A stretch of DNA of 64,000 bases from Plasmopara viticola (GCA_001695595.3 MBPM02000072.1:248001-312000); one strand, 5' to 3'; numbered from the stretch's first letter, positions 34,028 through 45,420 are shown. Program-made: numbers and translations. The notes: generated by a model from the sequence alone, not told the origin.

Positions 34028-36585
34028 TTATAATTCATTTGGACCGAGGACTTCAAATCCGTCGTTTTCAAGATTAAATTTGGTCGTTTCGTCACATTCA
34101 AGAAATACCGGAGGCACACCTCCTTGGTTCGTTGGCATTTCATACAAAGCCTTTGTCAAAGCTTCCACCTCTTCTACTACTTTTCGTTCAAATGCACATG
34201 AGGTATCTCGAGCGTTGGCACCACTTTGCGCACAGCAAGCCAAACTATCGTGAGACATTAACTCAGTGTCGAGACGTTTAGCAAGCTTGAGCATATACGG
34301 CTTGGCTGCTTCTTTGTACCATCGAATTGACTTTCCTTCAAGAGTCAAGAGCTTGGAAAGGGCGTCGCGAATATGAGCACTTGTGTGACTTTGATTGATT
34401 GTCGACTGCAGAAACTTTTTCAAGTTCAATGCACTCGATTCGGGACATACCATGTACGACTTAAAGAAAACACATAAGTGAGTGCGTATACAACGATGAG
34501 CTTTGCGACAAGACATGATTTCACGTACTGTCGAGTATACGGCCATAAACTTCGTGGTACTCGCAAGTTTTTCCCTTTCTTGTAACTTGACCCGCTTCTC
34601 TTCGTCCCGTTTCGACTGCTCCGATTGGATGGATGCACGATTGAGGTCTTCGTTGAATTGTCTTTCTTCAATCTTTGATATAATCCAAACCATGCAGCCA
34701 TCTGGATCGTCGCCAAACGCTTTCACACTGGCCTCTGCATCTTCCAGTGTAAACCCCATTCCAACTAATCGGTCGATTGTAAGGCTATGCCGAGAACGGT
34801 CACATCGTCGTTCCTTGCGCGAACACTCGGTAGGTAAAGGATCGTCTTGGTGCGCGTCGTCTGAGAGGATCACACACTGAAATTAGTGACCACACAAGCC
34901 CATTCATCCCTCTAGGAATGTACACGCACCGCTGTCACTTATACCATCCTTTGCGTCCATTTCGTGTGAAACCTCGGGGATTTGCTGTGTCTTGTCTCCC
35001 TTATTACTCAAGCGGCCGTTTGACGTAGCAAACTTCTTGCGTCGTCTCCGACGTTTCTTGCCACGTTTCAAAGTGTCATATGATTGTGTTGCGGTAGGTG
35101 CTGCTTGAGAACTTGACACTTGATTTGACGGCACATTTCTTGTCAGAGGCGTGGGTGCAATTAAAACTGAACTATCGAATGGCGGTTGATGGACTGGTTC
35201 AGTCTCATCTTTTGATGCATTCAGTGAATTCAATACGAGAATTGATGCTGTCGAGGTCATTTCCTGTGCTGTTGAGTTGGATGTATCTACTGACGATAGC
35301 ATGGTTCTTCTATCAGTACCTGTCCCTGTCGTTGGTGTTTTTGGAAAAGAAGACGATGGCGATATAAGCTTCAAAGTCTGCAATGGAGCCTTCTCCAAGA
35401 TAAGTGTTGTGGTAGAATTCGCCTGAGCGGGAAGTGATCTCGGTGATGTGTTCACATGCTTTGCAGCAACTGTGGAAGTGACTTCAGTGTTCGACGGTGC
35501 CTTAGCGGGTTGCACAGATGTAGCTCTTGGTGGGGATGACACGGATATGACTGCTTGTGAAGGATCTGTCGTAGTCGGTGGCTTTTTAGCTTTAACAGCA
35601 CGCGCAAACAGATGTTAGGTGGACTTGTAAAGCCAAGATTCAGTAAGTAACAACCAACCTTGGACTACTTGAGCTTTTGCACCACCTTTGCAAGCGACGC
35701 TTGCTGGATCAGCCTTTTGGAGTGTCGCTTCTTTTAGGTCACTACTCACGCCCTTGCACGTCATATCGATGTCGGACTTAGAAGTCGTAGCTTTCTCTTC
35801 TGCCTTGTCAGGTCGTATAGATTCTCCTTGTCGTCCTAAATAGAGTATCTTGTCCACACTTTTGCTTGGTAAATCAGTACAGTTCGCACCACTTGCACTT
35901 GGTACATGAGCAGGTACAGAAAAAACCTCTCTACTGGGTGGTTGTAATGCTAATGCTTTCGCAGCAGGCTTTGCACGTGGTCCCAACACTGACTGCTTGG
36001 ACGACGCGACCTTCGGGATTGCCAACGCCGATCCTGGTGCTGCAATCGCCTTTCCAGACGGAAAAGTCCTCGGGATCTTCATAAGCTGCTCAATTCCTGG
36101 ACCCGATTCGATTCCCGATGCAAAAGACTGCAAATTCTCGACAATCTCCAGCGTAATTTTTGTCTGCTAGACCGCCAGTCACTCCACTTTATCAGTTAAA
36201 TCGTCTACAGCCTCCATTTGAACATTCACGCACCTGGCCGACGTTGCGAAAGTAGTTGGCAACCTGCGCAACTGTCAGACCAGCTACAGGCGTGTCGTTG
36301 ACAGATCGCACGACATTACCTGTCAATGCAATGAAACAAAAAAATCATCAGCTCTTTTGCAATGGATTAACACGATTTGTGAGCGCCACTCGCATCAAAA
36401 CCTTTGCGGACGCCGGCGCGGTCGGCGGGTGAATTGGCAAAGACACTGGACACTACCGTATACTTGGGCCCAAGCACTGGATACTTTTGAGCCAAGGACA
36501 TGCCGAATGAATGCTCACCGTCGTGTAGAGTAAGCATCACTTGAAAAGTGCGGTGTGGCGCGCTGCCTTGGCTCGTGGACGCCAT
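34028..36585 (-). CDS. PDZ-UBA protein with long disordered linker, five exons
   Basis: Exons on the minus strand: 36585-36402, 36319-36234, 36163-35659, 35589-34930 and 34860-34028. This gives 755 residues with all phases consistent. Introns are 69-82 bp. The N-terminus (about 1-105) is a PDZ domain with the carboxylate-binding-like loop H-S-F-G-M-S-L and S-P-A-D-R-A-G-V-R-K-G-N-V-V-R-S-V-N. A Ser/Thr/Pro/Lys-rich linker of about 380 residues contains a very basic cluster (K-R-G-K-K-R-R-R-R-R-K-K) that could act as a nuclear signal. A UBA domain follows at about 504-545 (L-V-G-M-G-F-T-L-E-D-A). Then come a charged helix and a helical C-terminal domain I do not recognise. The layout suggests a ubiquitin-linked adaptor. 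The exon 4 acceptor (AAAG) is weak but keeps the frame. Its start lies 154 bp from the divergent XRN2 start. Confidence 0.78.
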
Positions 36586-36689
36586 GGCCCAAGGATGGCT
36601 ACCAAATAGGACATGGTGTGCACCACATCATCGTCGGCGTTGTGTACGTAGACCACACTATATTGTATCGTCAAGCCATTCGATTTGTT

Positions 36690-36696
36690 TCACTTT
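36690..36696 (+). promoter_or_regulatory. Oomycete Inr-like element upstream of XRN2
   Basis: TCACTTT fits the oomycete initiator consensus YCAYTYY. It is followed by a pyrimidine-rich run and lies about 44 bp before the XRN2 ATG, the usual distance. This is a consensus match only. Confidence 0.4.
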
Positions 36697-36739
36697 CCTT
36701 TTCCTTCCGAGGGGACGGACCGCTCGACAAGATCCTGGT

Positions 36740-39724
36740 ATGGGCGTCCCAGCCTTCTATCGATGGGTACAGGAGAAGTATCCAAAGTGCGTCGTGGACT
36801 GTATTGAAAGTCGTGCTGTAGTACTCGAGGGTGAACGTCATTTTGAGCTCACGGACACGACAGGCCCGAATCCGAATGGATTCGAGGTGGACAATCTCTA
36901 CGTTGATATGAATGGTCTCATCCACCCGTGTGCGCATCCAGAGAATGGCGAAGCACCGAAGACTGAAGAGGAAATGTACCGACGTGTCATGGCGTATGTA
37001 GACCGTCTCGTGGCTGCCGTGCGTCCCCGTCGTGTGCTTTACTTGGCGATTGACGGCGTTGCTCCCCGCGCCAAGATGAACCAGCAGCGTGCACGTCGTT
37101 TTCGTGCGGCACAGGAGGCCGAACAGCGCATGGAAGTTGAAAAGGAAGCGCTCGAATACATGAGTGCACTAGGCCACAAGGTACCCATGAAGCAGGAAAA
37201 AGCGTGGGATTCGAACGTCATTACACCCGGTACTAAGTTCATGGCCAAGCTGGCCAAACACTTGCGCTTTTACATTCGAGACCGTGTCAACAATAACACT
37301 GCGTGGAAGAGCATAAAGATCATTTTATCCGACGCAGGCGTGCCTGGAGAAGGAGAACACAAGCTGATGGAGTACATTCGCGTTCAGCGGTCCCAACCTC
37401 ATTACGATCCAAACCAGCACCATGTCCTACACGGTCTTGATGCTGATCTGATCATGCTGGGATTGGCTACTCACGAAGTCAAGTTTTCGATCTTGCGTGA
37501 AGAAGTGCTGTTTGGGAAGCAAAAGTATGAACGCGAACGTCAAAAAGAACAGCAAATGGTTTTGGATGCCAATGGCACGACACTCAACAAGCGAAAACGC
37601 GGTGAGTTTGGTGAACACGACTCGGACGTGGTTGCTTCGGATCTCAAACCACTGCAGTACCTGCATATTGCTACGTTGCGCGAGTATTTGCAAGTGGAAT
37701 TTGAACCACTAGCGACTGTTTTGCCGTTTCCGTTCGACTTTGAGCGAGTGATTGACGATTTTGTGTTTCTTTGTTTTTTTGTGGGAAACGATTTCTTGCC
37801 CCATTTGCCATCGCTGGACATTCGTGATGGTGCACTGGACTTTTTGATTTTAATCTACGCCAAATTGTTGCCTGCAATGGGGGGATACCTTACTGATGGA
37901 GGCCATGTGAATCTCTCGCGAGTGGATGTAATTCTGGCGGAAGTAGGTCAAGTGGAAGACGTGATTTTCCAGCGTCGTGCTTTGAAACAGGCTGAGAATG
38001 AAAGGAGACGAAAGTCGCATTTGTCGAATGAAAAGAAGGATCAAATTGCTGCTGCAGCAGCTAAAGACTCGGCCGTTGAAATTTTAAAGAAGCGCCGTAT
38101 TGATATGGATGTGATTGCAGCGGATAAAAAGTATGGCGGGATGACACCGGAAGAGGCTGTGAAAGCGCGTGTGAAAGAGAGTGTCGAGAAGAAACTTGAG
38201 CAGTACCGAGAAGAGGTTCAAGATGTTGTGCGTCTAGGTGAACCTGGGTGGAAGACTCGATATTATAGTGATAAGCTGAAAGCTGATGATATTGAAGTTG
38301 GTGGCGGTCGGGAACGTGTTTTTCACGCGTACATTGAAGGACTGTGCTGGGTCATGCGGTACTATTACTCGGGATGTGCCTCGTGGCAGTGGTTTTACCC
38401 ATTTCACTATGCTCCATTTGCATCTGATTTGCGCAACATTGACCGCTTTGAGATCAAGTTTACAGAGGGTCTCCCATTTCATCCATTTGAACAACTCATG
38501 GGCGTATTTCCGTCAGGAAGTGCACACGCTATTCCAAAGCCGTACCGGTGGTTAATGTCCGATCCTGAGTCACCCATTCTTGACTTTTACCCGAAAGATA
38601 TCCCAGTCGATCCGAATGGCAAGGCAATGCCGTGGCTGTGGGTCGTCCTTCTACCCTTCATTGATGAAAGACGATTATTAGAAGCCATGATGGAGCCAAA
38701 CCAAAAATTGACGAAAGCGGAGAAGAAACGGAATGCACGATTTGGCAAGGAAGTTGTTTTTTTCCACACCAAGTGTCAAGTTACAAAGAACCCACCCGTT
38801 TCAGAGCTTGCAGAGGCACCGATTGACCCGAAAAGTGCGCAGTCTTTTACTGGAATGCTCATTTATGTAGACGCCTTGTACTTTCCCATTGGCGGGGTTG
38901 TGCCGAGTCCAGAAAAGGCTCAGAGGCACTTAGTTGATATCCCAAATAATCAGTGTTACAGTTTTCAGTACCGTTTGCCGTCCAAACGCCCGCACCTGTC
39001 CAAGATCTTGGAGGGCGCTCAGTTCCCGAGCCATGTACTGATAACTGAGGACGACAAAAGGATCACTATTCCGTTCTTTGGCAGAGCCAACATCAACATC
39101 GTCGATCTAGCTGGTAATGCTTTCAACAATACAAATGTACGTCAAAACCACATGACGCGCCACAACGGTGAAGGACGTGGCTTCGGTAACCGTGGCGGGA
39201 ATGGCGATCGTTTCAGTGGCTCGCAAAACTATCAGCAAGGTCACCAGCGATACGGAAACAACAATTTAAATGTAGATCGGTATGGTGGTGCGCCTCGACA
39301 GCAATACAATCAGTATATGGCCAATGGATACGGCCACTGGGGCTCACAGGAACCGCGAAATAAGCGTGGTCAGTACACTGAATCAAACAACCAGTACAAC
39401 GAAGGCCAGTCGTCATATGGTCGGCCAAGCTCTGATTATCGTGGCGGTGGCTACAATGGCAATAGCGGTCGTGGACACCACAATAGTCTTCATCGGCATA
39501 ATGGGGGAGGTGGCCGAGGAGGACGTGGGGTTCCAATTCAATCAGCATTTGGAGGCAGCCTCCAAGCAGCACAAGCGTATCCGTCGACCCACTTTGGATC
39601 CACTGTGCCTGCCGCTCCAGAGCCGCGAGGATTAGAGGCTCTCAAAGCTGGACTACGTAGCATGCACCAGCAACGCCAGCATCACTCAAATGCTCCGCCT
39701 GATGCCACGCGTTATGATCGCTAA
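36740..39724 (+). CDS. XRN2: 5'-3' exoribonuclease XRN2/RAT1
   Basis: A 994-residue single-exon gene. The N-terminus M-G-V-P-A-F-Y-R-W, then L-Y-V-D-M-N-G-L-I-H-P-C and Y-L-A-I-D-G-V-A-P-R-A-K-M-N-Q-Q-R, are the conserved acidic active-site segments of the XRN family. I-I-L-S-D-A-G-V-P-G-E-G-E-H-K and F-V-G-N-D-F-L-P-H-L-P follow. In the nucleus the enzyme degrades 5'-monophosphate RNA, terminates Pol II transcription and trims rRNA. The animal-type CCHC zinc knuckle expected after I-L-R-E-E is replaced by a charged stretch. The C-terminal 200 residues are rich in Gly, Asn, Arg and Tyr with R-G-G and G-N repeats. The frame is open upstream to 36548, but the conserved MGVPAFY start is chosen. 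It shares a short divergent promoter with the PDZ-UBA gene. Confidence 0.95.
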   Translation: MGVPAFYRWVQEKYPKCVVDCIESRAVVLEGERHFELTDTTGPNPNGFEVDNLYVDMNGLIHPCAHPENGEAPKTEEEMYRRVMAYVDRLVAAVRPRRVLYLAIDGVAPRAKMNQQRARRFRAAQEAEQRMEVEKEALEYMSALGHKVPMKQEKAWDSNVITPGTKFMAKLAKHLRFYIRDRVNNNTAWKSIKIILSDAGVPGEGEHKLMEYIRVQRSQPHYDPNQHHVLHGLDADLIMLGLATHEVKFSILREEVLFGKQKYERERQKEQQMVLDANGTTLNKRKRGEFGEHDSDVVASDLKPLQYLHIATLREYLQVEFEPLATVLPFPFDFERVIDDFVFLCFFVGNDFLPHLPSLDIRDGALDFLILIYAKLLPAMGGYLTDGGHVNLSRVDVILAEVGQVEDVIFQRRALKQAENERRRKSHLSNEKKDQIAAAAAKDSAVEILKKRRIDMDVIAADKKYGGMTPEEAVKARVKESVEKKLEQYREEVQDVVRLGEPGWKTRYYSDKLKADDIEVGGGRERVFHAYIEGLCWVMRYYYSGCASWQWFYPFHYAPFASDLRNIDRFEIKFTEGLPFHPFEQLMGVFPSGSAHAIPKPYRWLMSDPESPILDFYPKDIPVDPNGKAMPWLWVVLLPFIDERRLLEAMMEPNQKLTKAEKKRNARFGKEVVFFHTKCQVTKNPPVSELAEAPIDPKSAQSFTGMLIYVDALYFPIGGVVPSPEKAQRHLVDIPNNQCYSFQYRLPSKRPHLSKILEGAQFPSHVLITEDDKRITIPFFGRANINIVDLAGNAFNNTNVRQNHMTRHNGEGRGFGNRGGNGDRFSGSQNYQQGHQRYGNNNLNVDRYGGAPRQQYNQYMANGYGHWGSQEPRNKRGQYTESNNQYNEGQSSYGRPSSDYRGGGYNGNSGRGHHNSLHRHNGGGGRGGRGVPIQSAFGGSLQAAQAYPSTHFGSTVPAAPEPRGLEALKAGLRSMHQQRQHHSNAPPDATRYDR

Positions 39725-39847
39725 ATGTTTGTCGATTGCCGTCGTAAAAGCTAAAGACCCGAAATGTTAAGCTAACTTTTTTCAATCCCGCCACTAATTA
39801 CCCGTTTCTTTAATTTCTTAGCTTTTCAACTTTCGATCAGTAATCTA

Positions 39848-40735
39848 ATGGGTGAGATAGATGACGAAGAAAGGCTGGAGCCAATGCCTCCACTCCCGAC
39901 CCCTCAAGCCCACCCTAACATAACACTCCCCTCACCTCATCCTCATAGTGCACCTCTTGATGTCGGCGAGCACCTGACGCCCGAGTCTCCTCCCATTCCA
40001 CACACACACCCACTCGTAGCATTAAGTGATGAAAGTGCGCGCAATGTTAAGATTGAGTGCGAAAAAGGCGGCATGGCCAATACCACCAGCCAAAGACTAT
40101 TCCATCATCGCACGATCATCACTGGCAAACGGCTGGATCCGACGTTTCTAAGTCGCGATCGCTTGCAAGCGTTCGCGGACCGACACGAGGACGCGCCGCA
40201 ACAAAGTGTCAATTCCTTGGCACATGAAACGGAACACTCGAGTCACGTCATTGCATTGCAATTACAAGAGCAAAGAGAAGAGATGGAAAACATGCGAGTT
40301 TCGATATCACTAGGAGAACAAGAAAGAACTATTGCAGCTACGGAAGCCAGCGACAGACGCTACGAACTGCTAGTAAGTGGAAGCAATTGGAGCAATAAAG
40401 ATGCGGTTGATGACGAAAGCGCAGTCAATGGAAGAAGTAGCAGTGCCTTGGCGCGTGCTAGTGAAAAATTAGTCAAGAAACAAGTCAGTGCCAAGTGGGC
40501 GCAGTCTCGACAGGACCCAACTCGCCGCCCCAAAGGGCCACTGGAACGCTTGGAAGAGCAACATTTAAGAGAGACGCTGTTCCGAATGACAGCACATGAT
40601 CTGCTTCGGTCGGGAGTGCTGTATGAAGAAGCGGACGCTGTGCGAAACGCGACATTTAAGCAAATAAATAGGCTCCAGCTGCCTCTAGTAACAAATGGAA
40701 GCGTGGGTTTGGAGGGCTCCATTTTCGAAGAGTAG
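39848..40735 (+). CDS. Hypothetical protein with central coiled coil
   Basis: A 295-residue single-exon gene 123 bp downstream of XRN2 on the same strand. I do not recognise its family. The first 60 residues are rich in Pro and His (T-P-Q-A-H-P, P-H-P-H-S-A-P). The centre (about 135-165) is Glu/Gln-rich and probably coiled coil. The C-terminal 90 residues are charged and helical: R-P-K-G-P-L-E-R-L-E-E-Q-H-L-R-E-T-L, then a short segment with F-K-Q-I-N-R-L. It has no signal peptide or membrane segment. Codon structure and length without stops make it a credible gene. The C-terminal half is the likely conserved domain. Confidence 0.65.
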   Translation: MGEIDDEERLEPMPPLPTPQAHPNITLPSPHPHSAPLDVGEHLTPESPPIPHTHPLVALSDESARNVKIECEKGGMANTTSQRLFHHRTIITGKRLDPTFLSRDRLQAFADRHEDAPQQSVNSLAHETEHSSHVIALQLQEQREEMENMRVSISLGEQERTIAATEASDRRYELLVSGSNWSNKDAVDDESAVNGRSSSALARASEKLVKKQVSAKWAQSRQDPTRRPKGPLERLEEQHLRETLFRMTAHDLLRSGVLYEEADAVRNATFKQINRLQLPLVTNGSVGLEGSIFEE

Positions 40736-40796
40736 TATGAGTTTTCAAGTAGTACATTTGATAAAAATTGTGCACCGTAAGTAGGCTAATCTTTCG

Positions 40797-41913
40797 TTAG
40801 TAAGATGGCAAAAATGCAGCCACTTCGCGCTCAAACGTTTTCGTCTCCTTGGCACCGAGTACGATATTAAAGGTAAGTATCGTGAGCATCAAGAAACTGT
40901 GAGCTATTTGAAGTGACGATGACCATGCTGCAAACTCGACGAGCATCACTGCCGTCTCAATCACAACTAAAAGGCCAGCAGTGTACAACGCCTTTGCGTC
41001 TAAATAGCCAACTTTTAACACCATCACAGCCAACAACAACAGCAGGTCCGTCACAAGGACAAACTGCCACGTAAAGAACTTGATCAACACATGATGTGTA
41101 AAAGAGGATAGGCCGAGAAACCTCACCGTTGGAAGCGATGCAGAACTGAATGAGCCATTTCTGATACCGCGAAAACGAGCTGTAGGCGGTTTTACATGGT
41201 ACATAGACTCTGCAGCGGTAGTCGTGTAGCTCCAGACGCTTAAGCAACATAGCGCTAGCACCAGCGGGACATTCATCCATACAAATACACGCACTTTGCG
41301 CTGTAAGGAAAATGTGGAACACATTTGTAAAAATGCTCACTTCCGCTAATTTTCAAAAGCTACGTTTTGCTTACCTGCCGCAACTCTTGCCGAAACTTTT
41401 CTCGCTCGGCCTCGCGTAGCCGCAATTGTAGTGGATTTGTCGATTTGTACAAACGGCGAGCGTGCATCTAACTCGAAAGGACATGCTTAGTATTGCCATC
41501 AGCACAAGGAGCTCCAAAAAGTCAGTTTACCACTCGTCGAAATTTTTCTTTAAGCAACAGATTATTGCCGAAACGCATCTCTAAACGTGGCAGCAATGAT
41601 CGTATCACGCGTTGATTAAGTATCCGATCGTATTGTATTTGCCTAGAATAGCAGTAATAAGACAGTAAGGTTTACAGCAATTCAGGTGAAAACAATTACC
41701 GCACCAAACGCGGTCATTGTCCACTAGCCGCTGCAGCCGGCGACAGGTACAGCTCAGGCCTACGATATCCTGCGGCGTGAAGAAGGCAGCAATACGGGGC
41801 CAAATATGCCGTAGCCGCTTCGAGTAGAGCTTAACGCGCTTGTTGCGGTTTCGCAGCCGCGCGTTTTCGATTGTCGACGTGCGCAAAAGCAAGGGTACTT
41901 GCTCCCCTCTCAT
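40797..41913 (-). CDS. F-box protein with C-terminal membrane domain, four exons
   Basis: Exons on the minus strand: 41913-41705, 41642-41531, 41467-41375 and 41300-40797. This gives 305 residues with all phases consistent and introns of 62, 63 and 74 bp. Residues about 35-70 are an F-box: L-R-H-I-W-P-R-I-A-A-F-F-T-P-Q-D-I-V-G-L-S-C-T-C-R-R-L and D-N-D-R-V-W. A basic, charged middle region follows (R-L-R-E-A-E-R-E-K-F-R-Q-E-L-R-Q). The last exon carries about four hydrophobic segments, beginning V-F-V-W-M-N-V-P-L-V-L-A-L-C-C-L. F-box proteins recruit substrates to SCF ubiquitin ligases. A membrane-bound version would act at an organelle or plasma membrane. If the acceptor at 41468 is not used, the gene could split in two, but the frame-preserving splice is favoured. 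Confidence 0.68.
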
Positions 41914-42178
41914 TCAGATACTTTCCTTTTTTTGTCTTTTTTAAGCTTAAACTTAGATCTGCAAATGTACAAAAAGTGTAGTGTTCTTGCGATATATTAC
42001 CGTGGAGATTTCCTGGGATTGCATCACAGGCTTAGTTTCAGCATCGCTTGCTTTTGAATGGAGTGTAAGTATTTATGCTAAGAGCTGGCTCGCAAACAAT
42101 GGTGATCGACAGAAACGCACTAGTTTTTCTTACGGTTGTGCATATCGAGGAAGTATGTCAAAAAAATAAAGTCTTTGC

Positions 42179-42753
42179 CCGCTATCTTCCACCCAGTCTG
42201 CGATTATATAGAGCCCCCAGCCCTAAAACACAACGGTGATTGGCTATAAATACCTCTAGTGTGACAAAATATACAAATGGCAGCTTTGCTCGAATCTACT
42301 TTATCCCCATGTCAATTTGAATGCACAATCTGCTGTAGTCACTTCGAGAAAGGAATCCTCATAAATTTGAGGACTATTAAGAGCATGTATTTTAACGCAG
42401 GCATGCGTCAATGCCAAAATGCCTCCAGACAGTGTTAGCGTGTGCCTTGACACCACCGACATTACCCGTGGTTCACTTCCGTCAATGCTTTCAGCTCCTT
42501 TAGCTGCTGCGCAGTAAGCTCAGGTGGCCACGTAAAATGCTCTTGGTCAGCTCCAGAACCCAGGGCATCAAGATTGACGGCGGGAGGGGTCGATACAGAC
42601 AGAGAGTAAGTGATGACGATGCGATACGCAATCTTTCACATTTGCGTTGAAAATTGCAGTCCTGAGATTTATTTTTGGGCAACTGCAGCTTATCACCGTT
42701 GTGTATTGGGGTCAGGGGCTCTATATAATTGCAGACTGGGTGAAAGCTAGCGG
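42179..42753. mobile_element. Non-autonomous TIR DNA transposon (MITE-like, about 575 bp)
   Basis: Two 62-bp inverted repeats, 42179-42240 and 42692-42753, match at 54 of 62 positions by my alignment. They begin CCGCTA and share C-A-C-C-C-A-G-T-C-T-G-C, a TATATAGAGCCCC block and ACACAACGGTGAT. The interior has no transposase. It contains a minus-strand coding-like stretch around 42460-42610 with W-P-P-E-L-T-A-Q-Q-L-K-E-L-K. I could not find a target-site duplication, so the superfamily is unknown and the element is old or its ends are slightly misplaced. Confidence 0.75.
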
Positions 42754-45420
42754 CTCCCTTCTTATAATTGTAATAAATTTGAATAGGTTATCAGAATAAC
42801 AAAGGAAATCGTATTGATACCCGCGCTTGTAGATTGAACCCTGCTGCAAGGATTAAGTATGGATCGTGCGATCTTTCCTAATCTATTAGACGAGCAGTAT
42901 AGCTGCTGAGTACGATAGCAGAATTTTTAGTCATCCCTGCTGCTAAGCAACTAGGAAGAGCTCTACGAGCAGGGTGTATATTCTAGAACCCAGGTCAGAA
43001 AGAGCACGCCCAAACTTGAGGTATACACAATCTAAAGCGAAAAATATTGAACCCTTACTTCTGGTTGCTAATGTGACCGTGATTGAAGGCGATCAGGTGC
43101 TCGTTGCGTTTGTGCTCTTGGTACTAGGAGGTCGAGCCGTGAGCTGAACACTTAGCTTTGAAACTATACTCGAACTTCTATACGTAAATGTTTCGCGTTT
43201 TAAAAACAATTGAAGGAACACAAAAAAGAAACTTTCAATTTAGACAGCTTTGAGAATAATAAGCGCTCACGCTTCTATGCATGTAAGAAATGGAAGTGCG
43301 AACTTCGTATGAGCCAAAAAAATTGACGCCAGGAGCTACTGCTCGTAGAAGTCGAGATGACTGTAGACATGGATAGCTTATGGGAAGGCTCATATCGCAC
43401 TCAACTTTCTTAGATGCATAGATCCAACTCGCTCAGCACGAAGAGTATAGCTGCAACTAGGCTCCGAAAATATACAATTTTCAGAGGCATACACAAATCT
43501 AGTTGACTTGGGTCAAGTTTATATGAATTAAGGCGAAGCCAAACAAATCCACAACTACTACTTCTACTATGGCAACTAAAAGCACATATTTGAGCCTTTT
43601 CCGAAGGTGGTGGACAAAATATATCTTCGTCTATCTCCAAACAGCAATAAGCCGCGCTCCTCAAGTCAGAGAAACTTAGGTAGTGCGCTTTATCGAAAAG
43701 CAATTAAGCTCTCACGATAGGTATGTTTAATACACCCCATGGAGTCCGGACTTCTCAGAGCAAGGCAGGTTTGAAAGAGAAACGAGCACATGCGGATTGC
43801 TGGATGTATTCGAGATTAATGAGACTCATGATATTTCTTAATAGATTTTAGCGCATCGAGAAATGTTGCACCACATCGAACGACTGCTGTCAGTCAAAAT
43901 AAGTTAATTGGTGCTCATATTTTCCGCTTCTTTCCACGCTTTGCGCGTAGTTCTGCATTGCTAAAGAGCAGCAAAATTAATTTGACTGGCTTATGTGACA
44001 ACTTCGTAGATCCGCATGGTTGTAATAGTCAGAAATTATAAAAAAGACAGCACGGAGAATTTTAGATTGCTCGCGACAAACATATTATTGATTTCTTTTC
44101 ATGGTGAGACTAGCACGAACCCTGGATTGATTGATGAAGCAATGCCTTGGGTCCCGGCAGGGCAACAGATCTTTGGACAGTCATATTACTGCGTGCGGCG
44201 CATGGGCTTTTTAATGTGGGTATCATAGCTGCTGTAGCATCATGGGCTTGCCAGAAGCCATCGGGAAAGTCGATCATCGAGTGTCACAAAAGACCCTGTA
44301 ATGTTTGACTACAGAAATGATTGATAGGTCAGCATGGCACGACAGATGCGCTCCAAATGAAGGGACTGCTAGTCATTTCAGAGCTGTCAAACCTCGAGAT
44401 ATTTAATGTCTAATACAAAAGCAGGAAGTATCTTGGGGATGGTGTTAGTAAAAATGCATTGAACAAGGATGTCTCAAATTGGTCTTATTGGCAGCGAACG
44501 TTGTATCTTGGTTTCCAAGATCTGCTTATCTAATATTGAAAAAGGCTTTGAAGAGATGTCCAGGAATCTACTATAACAGTTTTCGCCGTACAGGAAGCTT
44601 AGGCACAAGATTGCCTTGGTGTCAAGTAGTAAAGACAATGCCGCCAAAAAAGATTACTTGTGCTTTCTTCGACCAAAATATTAATGAAGTAAGGTTGTAT
44701 GTTAAGATAGAGGTACAGGTATCCAATGCTGACAATTTCGACGAATTTGTCGATGCATTTGGACCTCTTGACGTCTTTGGCGCGTAATTAAGCATCGTCT
44801 CCACAAACCGTCTCGTTCGCGAATACTACTTTCATCACAGCGCAAAATCGCGAATGAACTTCTGCCCTATAGTAGATCGCGTGCGGATCCCTGGTTTCTT
44901 ATCTATCGCACTCATACAAGTCAAAGCGAAGGTAATGTCAAAGGCTCTGACTTGTTTATGTCAGCAAGACCTCACAATATATTTTTGGGGTTTCTCGGTC
45001 CATCATCTCGTACATTTACTTGCATTTGAGCGGGACTTCATGTAGACGCAAATCAAAAGACCTACGCAGTCGTTTTGGTTAGGTAGAGACGTCTATATCG
45101 GATCAGCAAGGAACGAAAAAAACGGGATTTGAAACCGTGACCTGAAGAATTTCCAAAACAATTGCATGATGGGTCACGTAATAGGGACGATATATTCCGT
45201 GCATTCTGGCAAATGGAATCGGAAATAGTATGTTCTTGCTGAAATAATCTGTTGTACGCAATATCACGAAGACATATTCATGCATACATACAGCCTGCAC
45301 TGAGCCCCACGAGAATGTTTATATTCGATCCTTTGGTTGCAATTATTTTCATCTTGACAGTTGATCCAGTTAGCGCCGTGCCGCGGTTTACCAAGAGTGT
45401 GGATTAAATCTTATTGTAGG

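Noticed and set aside
36548..36739. Upstream in-frame extension of XRN2
   Set aside because: The family begins with the conserved M-G-V-P-A-F-Y; the extension overlaps the divergent PDZ-UBA gene and its promoter.
42170..42765. Possible target-site duplication around the TIR element
   Set aside because: No matching 2-9 base pair repeats flank the visible ends, so no superfamily was assigned.
44479..44787. 102-codon plus-strand frame with an acidic C-terminus
   Set aside because: No motif or splice partner; lies in AT-rich desert.
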